Part shown: piece by piece, positions 57,706-64,000 of the stretch | Layout of the letters: each line of letters opens with the position of its first letter | Numbering within the stretch: position 1 is the first letter of the stretch | Source of the DNA: Hymenobacter psoromatis | Lineage (GTDB): Bacteria > Bacteroidota > Bacteroidia > Cytophagales > Hymenobacteraceae | Direction of reading: 5' to 3' | Length of the DNA stretch: 64,000 bases | Assembly: GCA_001596155.1 (NCBI GenBank) | Contig: CP014771.1 | Coordinates: 2,480,001 to 2,544,000 of the forward strand | Notes under the pieces: model-generated | What the model was told of the DNA's origin: nothing | What the model saw: only the letters and a program-made list of their open reading frames with translations | The model's database searches: none | Made by a program: the position numbers and the translations under genes

Positions 57706-58638
57706 ATGACTCTCCCTTCCTCCGTCACCGTTCACGCGCCCGCTACCATTGCCAACGTGGGCTGCGGCTTCGACGTGCTGGGCCTGTGCCTCACCGCGCC
57801 CTACGACACCGTGCGCCTGACGCGGCGCGACCAGCCGGGCCTGGTAGTCAAGCATTTGGACGACTACGACCTGCCCACTGACCCCAATCGCAACGTGGCC
57901 GGCGCGGCGTTGCTGGCGTTTTTGCGCGCGGTGCCCGAGCCGCTGGGCTTTGAGGTCGAGATTACCAAGGGCATTCGGCCGGGCAGCGGCATCGGTAGCA
58001 GCGCGGCCAGCGCGGCGGGCGCGGTGGTGGCGGCCAACGCGCTGCTGGGCAACCGGTTTTCGCATAAAGAATTGATTGACATGGCGATGTATGGCGAGGC
58101 CGTGGCCTCGGGCGTGCGCCACGCCGACAACATCGCGCCCGCCATTTGCGGGGGCTTCACGCTGGTGCGGGCGGTGCAGCCGGTGCTCGATGTGGTGGCC
58201 CTACCCCCCCCGCCGCTGTGGGTGGCGGTGGTGCATCCGCAGTTTGAGGTGAGGACCAAAGAGGCCCGCGCCGTGCTGCCCACCAGCGTGCCGCTGAGCC
58301 TGGCCGTGCGGCAGTGGGCCAACGTGGGTGGCCTGGTGGCGGGCTTCCTCACCCACGATAATGAGCTGATTGCCCGCGCCCTGGAGGACTACATCGTGGA
58401 GCCGGCCCGCGCCTCGCTCATCCCCGGCCTGGGCGATGCCAAGCGGCTGGCGCTAGAAGCCGGCGCGCTGGGCGGCGGCATTTCGGGCTCGGGACCGTCG
58501 ATTTTTATGCTCAATAAAGACGAGGCCACGGCCCACGCCGCCGCCGAGGCGCTGGGCAGCGTGTACCGCAAAATGGGCATTGATTTTCACCTGCACGTGG
58601 GGCCGATTGCGGGCCAGGGCGCGCGGGTGGTGGCCTAA
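57706..58638 (+). CDS. thrB: Homoserine kinase
   Basis: 310 aa. GHMP-kinase fold: 'VHAPATIANVGCGFDVLGLCL' (substrate-binding N-A-N-V-G-x-G-F-D block), 'RPGSGIGSSAASAAGAVVAAN' (ATP loop), 'GGFTLVRAV' and 'GALGGGISGSGPSIFML' (third motif). It phosphorylates homoserine for ThrC. Full length. Confidence 0.97.
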   Translation: MTLPSSVTVHAPATIANVGCGFDVLGLCLTAPYDTVRLTRRDQPGLVVKHLDDYDLPTDPNRNVAGAALLAFLRAVPEPLGFEVEITKGIRPGSGIGSSAASAAGAVVAANALLGNRFSHKELIDMAMYGEAVASGVRHADNIAPAICGGFTLVRAVQPVLDVVALPPPPLWVAVVHPQFEVRTKEARAVLPTSVPLSLAVRQWANVGGLVAGFLTHDNELIARALEDYIVEPARASLIPGLGDAKRLALEAGALGGGISGSGPSIFMLNKDEATAHAAAEALGSVYRKMGIDFHLHVGPIAGQGARVVA

Positions 58639-58641
58639 TGA

Positions 58642-58776
58642 GCGCCTCACCCCCCGGCCCCCTCTCCGAAAAAGAGAGGGGGAGCCTGCCGATTAACAGC
58701 TAAATATTCTTTTAACAAAGCGCGTTACCGTGGCTCCCCCTCTCCCTTTCGGAGAGGGGGCCGGGGGGTGAGGCGC
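58642..58776. repeat. Palindrome with GCGCCTCACCCCCCGGCCCC arms
   Basis: Between thrB and thrC; arms 58642-58684 and ~58731-58776 enclose a ~45-base AT-rich loop. A different family from the other thr-cluster palindromes. Confidence 0.9.
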
Positions 58777-58794
58777 CCCGCCAGCACAACCACT

Positions 58795-60087
58795 ATGCAG
58801 TATTACAGCCTCAACCGCCAGTCGCCGCCCGTTGATTTTCGCACGGCTACCCTTGCCGGGCAGGCACCCGATGGCGGCCTGTACTTCCCCGCAAGCATTC
58901 CGCGGTTTTCGGCGGAATTTCTGCACTCCCTACCCCTGCTTGCGCGGGCCGACATCGCCTACGCCGTGATGCAGCCCTACGTGGGCGACGCGATTCCAGA
59001 AGAAGACCTGCGCCGCATCTGCGCCGAAACGGTGGATTTCGAGTTTCCGTTGGTGCCCATTACGGAGCGCATCGGGGCGCTGGAATTATTTCACGGGCCG
59101 ACGCTGGCCTTTAAGGACGTGGGCGCGCGATTTATGAGCCGCTGCCTGGGCTATTTTTCGCGGGGTGAAAGCGCGGCCGTGACGGTGCTGGTGGCTACTT
59201 CCGGCGATACGGGCGGGGCCGTGGCGCACGGTTTTTTGGGCGTGCCGGGCGTGGAGGTCGTCATTCTCTACCCCTCGGGCAAGGTGAGCCCGCTGCAGGA
59301 ATTGCAGCTCACCACGCTGGGTCAAAATATTACAGCTCTGGAGGTTAGCGGTAATTTTGATGACTGCCAGCGACTGGTGAAACAGGCATTTTTGGATGAG
59401 GAATTAACCAGCCGCCGCACGCTTACCTCAGCCAATAGCATTAATGTGGCGCGCTGGCTGCCGCAGCAGCTCTATTATTTGTTTGCGCTGCAACAGTGGG
59501 CGCTGGCCGCGCCGCCGGTTATCGCGGTGCCGAGCGGCAACTTTGGCAACCTGTGCGCGGGGTTGCTGGCCCACGCCTCGGGGCTGCCGGTGGGCCACTT
59601 TATCGCGGCCTGCAACGCCAACGACGCGGGCGCGGAGTATCTGCGCACGGCCGTTTTCACGCCCAAAACGGCAGTCCCTACCCTCTCCAACGCGATGGAC
59701 GTGGGCCACCCCAGCAACTTCGTGCGCATCCTCGAACTGTTTGAGCACGAGCACGCTACCCTAAGCAAATTGCTGAGTGGTTATACGGTGAGCGATGCCG
59801 ATACCAGCGCCACCATCCGGCGCGTGGAGGCAGCGCGCGGCTACCTGCTGGACCCACACGGCGCGGTGGCGTTTTTTGCGCTGGAAAATTACTTGCGGGA
59901 GCACCCGGCCGCCGCGGGCTTTCTGCTGGCCACGGCCCACCCGGTGAAATTCCCGGAGGTGGTGGAGCCGCTCATCGGGCGGAAGATTGAGCTGCCGGCC
60001 GCCCTGCGTTATTTACTGGAAAAGCCCAAGCACAGCGTTGCCTTACCGCCTACTTATGAGGCGCTGCGCGAGTGGCTGCTGAAGTAG
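58795..60087 (+). CDS. thrC: Threonine synthase
   Basis: 430 aa from ATG 58795 (MQYYSLNRQSPPVDF). 'FHGPTLAFKDVGARFMSR' holds the PLP lysine, 'TSGDTGGAVAHGF' the phosphate loop, 'NSINVARWLPQQLYY' and 'VPSGNFGNLCAGLLA' further PLP contacts. It converts O-phosphohomoserine to threonine. Full length. Confidence 0.97.
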   Translation: MQYYSLNRQSPPVDFRTATLAGQAPDGGLYFPASIPRFSAEFLHSLPLLARADIAYAVMQPYVGDAIPEEDLRRICAETVDFEFPLVPITERIGALELFHGPTLAFKDVGARFMSRCLGYFSRGESAAVTVLVATSGDTGGAVAHGFLGVPGVEVVILYPSGKVSPLQELQLTTLGQNITALEVSGNFDDCQRLVKQAFLDEELTSRRTLTSANSINVARWLPQQLYYLFALQQWALAAPPVIAVPSGNFGNLCAGLLAHASGLPVGHFIAACNANDAGAEYLRTAVFTPKTAVPTLSNAMDVGHPSNFVRILELFEHEHATLSKLLSGYTVSDADTSATIRRVEAARGYLLDPHGAVAFFALENYLREHPAAAGFLLATAHPVKFPEVVEPLIGRKIELPAALRYLLEKPKHSVALPPTYEALREWLLK

Positions 60088-60093
60088 TTTTAG

Positions 60094-60184
60094 TGTCATT
60101 GCGAGCGCAACGCGACAATCATATCAGAACGAGTCGTGCGGGTTTCGTTCCGGTGCGGATTGCTTCGCTTTGCTCGCAATGACA
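60094..60184. repeat. Palindrome, GTCATTGCGAGC family, copy i
   Basis: TGTCATTGCGAGCGCAACGCG and imperfect complement, after thrC. Confidence 0.85.
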
Positions 60185-60227
60185 GGATAGGCCGCAACCT
60201 TCGCCGGCCCAAAGCAGTTGGCGCAGT

Positions 60228-60917
60228 ATGGTTTTGTCGAGAATCAAGTTTTTCCTACCCCCCCTACTGGCGCTGGCCGCCTGCCGGCCCGACCAGGTGC
60301 GGCACTTGCCCGGCACCAAGCGAATAGCCGAGGAAACCGCTAATTGGGAGGCTATTCGCATCATGCCCAATGACTTGCTGCACGCCACGCGCTGGGCCGG
60401 CGACTCGCTCACGGCCTACGCCGACACGCTGTTGCGCCGCACCCTGGCCCGCGAGCTGAAAAAGGGCACGCTGCTACAAGCGGCCGCTTTTTGCCGTCCC
60501 CAGTCGTATCCGCAGGTCGATTCGATGGCGCGCAAGTGGCACGTCAACCCGCGCCGGGTCGAGTGGCAGGCCCCGACGGCCAGCGCCGCGCCGGCCGCCA
60601 TTGCCGCTGCCGGCCTGCGGCCCGATACCATTCGCCTCATTGGCCGCCCGGCCGTCGATACGTTCTTCTACCAGCGGCCTATCACCCTGAGCAACAGCCT
60701 GTGCCTGCGCTGCCACGGCCAGCCGGGCCACGACCTGACACTGGCCGAAGCCAAGACCTTGCAGCAACAATACCCCGGCCTGAAAGCAGTGGGTAGGGAG
60801 CCGGGCCAGGTGCTCGGGGCCTGGCAGCTTACCCTGGACCGCAGCGGCGTGGCCGAGTTTTACACGATGAAAACGCGCAAAAAGTGGAAAGAGCACAAGA
60901 TGCCGAAGTTATTTTAA
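60228..60917 (+). CDS. Lipoprotein with a CxxCH haem motif (DUF3365/Tll0287-like)
   Basis: 229 aa. 'FFLPPLLALAACRP' is a lipoprotein signal. The C-terminal half has 'FFYQRPITLSNSLCLRCHGQPG', a single c-type haem site (C-L-R-C-H), followed by 'GREPGQVLGAWQLTLDRSG'. This arrangement matches DUF3365/Tll0287-like domains, which bind haem c and may sense redox or ligands. Periplasmic or outer membrane. Seven bases before the flavoprotein gene, so probably co-transcribed. Confidence 0.75.
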   Translation: MVLSRIKFFLPPLLALAACRPDQVRHLPGTKRIAEETANWEAIRIMPNDLLHATRWAGDSLTAYADTLLRRTLARELKKGTLLQAAAFCRPQSYPQVDSMARKWHVNPRRVEWQAPTASAAPAAIAAAGLRPDTIRLIGRPAVDTFFYQRPITLSNSLCLRCHGQPGHDLTLAEAKTLQQQYPGLKAVGREPGQVLGAWQLTLDRSGVAEFYTMKTRKKWKEHKMPKLF

Positions 60918-60924
60918 GCTGATT

Positions 60925-62193
60925 ATGAGCACTATCCAACCTGTTATTGTTATTGGCGCGGGCATGGCGGGGCTGGCCTGCGCCACCTGGCTGCACCGGG
61001 CGAGACGGCCCGTGCTGGTGCTTGAAGCCGCCGATGCCGTGGGCGGCCGGGTGCGCACCGACGTCACGCCCGACGGCTTTCGGCTCGACCGGGGCTTCCA
61101 GATTTTACTTACCAACTACCCCGAGGCGCGGCGCATGTTCGACTACGGCGCGCTGCGGCTGAAATCCTTTCGCTCGGGCGCGGTCATTCAATTGCCCGAT
61201 GGGCAGGAGACTACCCTCGAAAACCCACTGCACGCGCCGCTTATGGCGTTTGCGGCGCTGGCCTCGCCCATCGGCACTGCCAAGGATAAGCTCCTGATTG
61301 GCAAGCTGGTAGCGCAGCTGGCGGGCCGGCCTCCCGAGCAGCTGCTGGCCCAGCCCAGCGTGACTACGCTGGAGTTTTTGCGTCAGTACGGTTGGAGCGA
61401 GCAGATTATCGACTGCTTTTTCCGGCCCTTCTTCGGCGGCGTGTATCTTGACCGCGAGCTGGGCACGGCCAGCAACTTCTTTGAGTTTGTATTTCAGCAG
61501 TTTATGCAGGGCTCGGTGGCTGTGCCGAAGCTGGGTATTCAGCAGTTGCCGGAGCAGTTGGCCGGCCGCCTGCCCGCCGGCACCATTCGCCTGAACACAC
61601 CCGTGGCCGCCGTGGCCGAAGGTGGCCGTCTGGTGCACCTGGCCGATGGCGAAACGCTAGCGGCCGCCGCCGTGGTGCTGGCTACCGATGGCCCCGCCGC
61701 CGCCCGACTGCTCGGGGCCGACCTGCCCGCGCCGCCTATCCCCGCCGCCCGGCCCACTACCTGCACCTACTTCGCCACGGCCGGCCCCGCGCCCAGCCAC
61801 GGCCGCAATATCCTGCATCTCAACGCGCTGCCCGGTGCGCTGGTGCACAATGTGTCCTTCCCTGCCGAGTCGGGGGCCAGCGTGGCACCGGCCGGCCAGG
61901 GCCTGGTGTCGGTGAGCACGCACGGCGAGCACGGCTTGTCGGAGGAAGAGCTGACGGCCCGCCTGCGCACAGAATTGGTCGCCTGGTTTGGGCCGATGGC
62001 CCACCTGTGGCGGCATTTGCGCACCTACCGCATCGAGCAGGCGCTGCCCGTGTACGCGCCCGGCCAGCCCATGCAGCAGCAATTGCGGCTGAGCGACACG
62101 CTGTTTCGCTGCGGCGATTGGGTCAGCTACCCCTCGCTCAACGCCGCGCTGGGCACCGGCCGGCAGGTGGCGGAGATGCTCCTGGCACAGTAA
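60925..62193 (+). CDS. FAD-dependent amine-oxidase/phytoene-desaturase-like oxidoreductase
   Basis: 422 aa. 'PVIVIGAGMAGLACATWLHRARRPVLVLEAADAVGGRVRTD' is the dinucleotide-binding fold plus G-G-R-x-x-T. 'GFRLDRGFQILLTNYPEARR', 'FFRPFFGGVYLDREL' and the C-terminal 'LFRCGDWVSYPSLNAALGTGRQVAEMLL' follow the amine-oxidase/phytoene desaturase superfamily. The substrate is uncertain (carotenoid- or amine-like). Likely an operon with the haem lipoprotein. Confidence 0.85.
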   Translation: MSTIQPVIVIGAGMAGLACATWLHRARRPVLVLEAADAVGGRVRTDVTPDGFRLDRGFQILLTNYPEARRMFDYGALRLKSFRSGAVIQLPDGQETTLENPLHAPLMAFAALASPIGTAKDKLLIGKLVAQLAGRPPEQLLAQPSVTTLEFLRQYGWSEQIIDCFFRPFFGGVYLDRELGTASNFFEFVFQQFMQGSVAVPKLGIQQLPEQLAGRLPAGTIRLNTPVAAVAEGGRLVHLADGETLAAAAVVLATDGPAAARLLGADLPAPPIPAARPTTCTYFATAGPAPSHGRNILHLNALPGALVHNVSFPAESGASVAPAGQGLVSVSTHGEHGLSEEELTARLRTELVAWFGPMAHLWRHLRTYRIEQALPVYAPGQPMQQQLRLSDTLFRCGDWVSYPSLNAALGTGRQVAEMLLAQ

Positions 62194-62205
62194 CACAGTA
62201 GCGCA

Positions 62206-62294
62206 CAGTAGCGCGAACTTTGTAGTTCGCGTCCCCGCGCCGTTAAAGCCATCTCAACGGCGCGGAGACGCGAACTACAAAGTTCGCGCTACTG
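62206..62294. repeat. Palindrome, AGTAGCGCGAACTTTGTAG family, copy 2
   Basis: CAGTAGCGCGAACTTTGTAG and complement, between convergent genes. Confidence 0.9.
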
Positions 62295-63185
62295 CTACAC
62301 CAGCGCCACCAGCGCTTGCAGCAGCGGTGCCGGCCGTTCGGCCAGGTAGGCCACGCATTGCGTGAGCAATACGTTTTCGCCGCCGGCCACGCGCAGCGGG
62401 CGGGCTACTACCCCCGGCACCGCGCCCAGGTCGAAGAATGAGGGCACGAAAGCCACGCCCAGCCCCAGCCGCACGAGGTTGCTGAGCAGCTCCAGCGACG
62501 AAACTTCCTGCACGATGGCCCCGCGCCGGCTGAAGCCGGCCTGCTGGCAGAGGTGCTCAATCTCGTCGTAAACCGGATGCAGCGAACGGCTGATTTCGAC
62601 CCATTTTTCGTGGGCCAATGCTTCGAGGGGCACTTCGGGCAAGGCCGCCAGCGGGTGGGCGAGGGGTAGGGCCACGTGCAGGCCGCCCTGGCCGAAGGGC
62701 CGGGCCGCCAGCTCGTCGTGCAGCAGCGGCAGCATGGTGAGGCCCAGCGCGATGCGGCCCGCCACCAGCGCCTCCTGCACCGCCCGAAACGTGGGCAGCT
62801 CGTGGAGGTGAAACTGCACGTCGGGAAAGCTCTCGTTGAAGCGCTGCACGATGCCCACCAGGCGGTCGGGCCGCAGCAGCTGGTAGTAGCCCAGCTCCAC
62901 GGTTTTTTGCTGGGAGCCCACACGGCGCACGTTTTCAATGGCCTGGCGGCTGAGGTGCAGCAGGCTTTGGGTCTCGGCTAAAAAGACAGTACCGGCTTCG
63001 GTGAGCACCACCCGGCGCTGGCGGGTGCGCTGCTGGTGGTCGAATAACTCAACGCCCAACTCGCTCTCCAGCAGCTGAATCTGCTGGCTGAGGGCGGGCT
63101 GCGACACGCACAGCTTAGTGGCGGCGCGGCCGTAGTGCAACTCGGCGGCTACCTCGGCGAAGTATCGAAGCTGACGCAATTCCAT
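62295..63185 (-). CDS. LysR family transcriptional regulator
   Basis: 296 aa from ATG 63185 (MELRQLRYFAEVAAELHYGRAATKLCVSQPALSQQIQLLE), a complete winged helix-turn-helix. The rest is a periplasmic-binding-like effector domain ('LRPDRLVGIVQRFNESFPDVQFHLHELP', 'EVSSLELLSNLVRLGLGVAFVPSFFD'). The effector is unknown; relatives sense aromatic metabolites, and hppD is the divergent neighbour, so tyrosine catabolism is a possible target (inference). Confidence 0.9.
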   Translation of the reverse strand: MELRQLRYFAEVAAELHYGRAATKLCVSQPALSQQIQLLESELGVELFDHQQRTRQRRVVLTEAGTVFLAETQSLLHLSRQAIENVRRVGSQQKTVELGYYQLLRPDRLVGIVQRFNESFPDVQFHLHELPTFRAVQEALVAGRIALGLTMLPLLHDELAARPFGQGGLHVALPLAHPLAALPEVPLEALAHEKWVEISRSLHPVYDEIEHLCQQAGFSRRGAIVQEVSSLELLSNLVRLGLGVAFVPSFFDLGAVPGVVARPLRVAGGENVLLTQCVAYLAERPAPLLQALVALV

Positions 63186-63324
63186 AGCGGCAAAGGTCAA
63201 TAAGAAATTCTTATCGACGTCATAGGTAACCGATATTGGACAAGGCGACTAACGAGCGTTAGTATTGTAACACGAGCGGGGGGAGATGTCTAGCTGCGTA
63301 ATAGCAGTTACTACCCCTTACGAT

Positions 63325-63362
63325 GCGCGCGAGATGCCTCGGCAAGCTCGGCATGACGTTCA
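63325..63362 (+). repeat. Half copy of the GTCATTCCGAGC palindrome family
   Basis: GCGAGATGCCTCGGCAAGCT and GGCATGACGTT match one arm only; the other arm is missing. Confidence 0.6.
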
Positions 63363-63407
63363 ACGCACTTCGTCACTCCTCATCCACCTAGCCCACCCTA
63401 CCCCCCT

Positions 63408-64000
63408 ATGGAACCCCTTATCGCCCAAGAGCTTAAGCAGCGCGCTGCTACCGACTTCCTACCCCTGCTCGGCACCGACCACCTCGAATTTTACGTGGGC
63501 AATGCCAAGCAGGCGGCCTATTACTACAAGGCGGCGTTCGGGTTCCAGACGGTGGCCTACGCCGGCCCCGAAACGGGCGTGCGCGGCCGCGCCAGCTACG
63601 TGGTGCAGCAGGGCAAAATCCGGCTGGTGCTCACGACTGCCATGCACTCCAACCACGTGATAAGTGAGCACGTGAAGCTGCACGGCGACGGCATTAAAAT
63701 CCTGGCCCTGTTGGTGGAAGACGCTTATGAGAGCTATAAAAAGACCATGAGCCGCGGCGCCCGCAGCTACCAGGAGCCGCGCACGCTGACCGATGAATTT
63801 GGGGAGGTGCGCACGGCTGGCATCTACACTTATGGCGAAACGGTGCACCTTTTCGTGGAGCGCAAAAACTACCACGGCGCGTTTTTGCCCGGCTACGTGG
63901 CCCAGCAATCGGCCTTTAGCCCTACCCCCGCCGGCCTGCTCTACGTGGACCATTGCGTGGGCAATGTGGGCTGGAACCGCATGAACGACACCGTGCGGTG
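63408..64000 (+). CDS. hppD: 4-hydroxyphenylpyruvate dioxygenase, 3' part cut by window edge
   Basis: 197 codons are visible. 'LLGTDHLEFYVGNAKQAAYYYKAAFGFQTVAYAGPETGVRGRASYVVQQGKIRLVLTTAM' is the first vicinal-oxygen-chelate domain, 'HGDGIKILALLVEDAYESYKKTMSRGA' follows, and 'GLLYVDHCVGNV' begins the second domain with the first iron-ligand His. The enzyme converts 4-hydroxyphenylpyruvate to homogentisate in tyrosine breakdown. The remaining ~190 residues lie beyond the window. Confidence 0.95.
   Translation, partial: MEPLIAQELKQRAATDFLPLLGTDHLEFYVGNAKQAAYYYKAAFGFQTVAYAGPETGVRGRASYVVQQGKIRLVLTTAMHSNHVISEHVKLHGDGIKILALLVEDAYESYKKTMSRGARSYQEPRTLTDEFGEVRTAGIYTYGETVHLFVERKNYHGAFLPGYVAQQSAFSPTPAGLLYVDHCVGNVGWNRMNDTVR

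Overview
The window is about 60-65% GC and looks like the chromosome of a pigmented, soil- or air-type Bacteroidota, most likely Hymenobacter or a close relative (family Hymenobacteraceae). Three things point there. Protein families such as DUF4783, DUF6799, Hsp20, CbpA/CbpM and class Ia NrdAB are typical of the group. Promoters match the Bacteroidota consensus TTG-N19/20-TAnnTTTG, and Shine-Dalgarno sequences are generally absent. Palindromic intergenic elements and the octamer CTACCCCC/GGGGGTAG are extremely frequent. The genus is an inference; no rRNA is present. No tRNA, rRNA or CRISPR array was seen.

Layout. 1-19,750 is mostly housekeeping and envelope: an SBBP beta-propeller fragment, a Ste24-like M48 protease, a TPM-domain protein, a fatty acid desaturase, an amidohydrolase, a DUF2254 protein, a large AsmA-like protein, ethanolamine ammonia-lyase (eutB, eutC), a DUF892 protein, and an exopolysaccharide group (O-antigen-ligase-like protein, clan GH-A lipoprotein, GT2). 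19,830-28,450 is an accessory island. It holds small toxin-antitoxin-like and defence-like genes separated by copies of a ~105 bp repeat, an IS element sitting inside a toxin gene, several broken genes, an Abi_2 (HEPN) gene preceded by a predicted structured small RNA, and three paralogous copies of an unrecognised overlapping two-gene module. The third copy lies between the true 3' end of nrdA and a 118 bp duplicate of that 3' end. 28,451-33,500 is nrdA, nrdB, rplU and rpmA, with a DnaA-box cluster upstream of nrdB. 33,550-54,940 is mixed core: HemW, a BamA-family porin, Hsp20, a GH25 lysozyme, RlpA, CbpA-CbpM, a ZIP transporter, NadC, GpmI, YjbQ and PrfA. 55,000-60,090 is the threonine cluster thrA-thrB-thrC. 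The end carries a haem-motif lipoprotein, a phytoene-desaturase-like flavoprotein, a LysR regulator and the start of hppD.

Most intergenic gaps contain long inverted repeats from at least five families; many follow stop codons and may end transcription. The strongest candidates for undescribed biology are the island's repeat-linked cassettes with DUF433 relics in the leaders, the repeated two-gene module, the nrdA 3'-end duplication, and the Abi_2/small-RNA pair. Starts were moved to internal ATGs wherever the longest reading frame ran into obvious upstream non-coding sequence.
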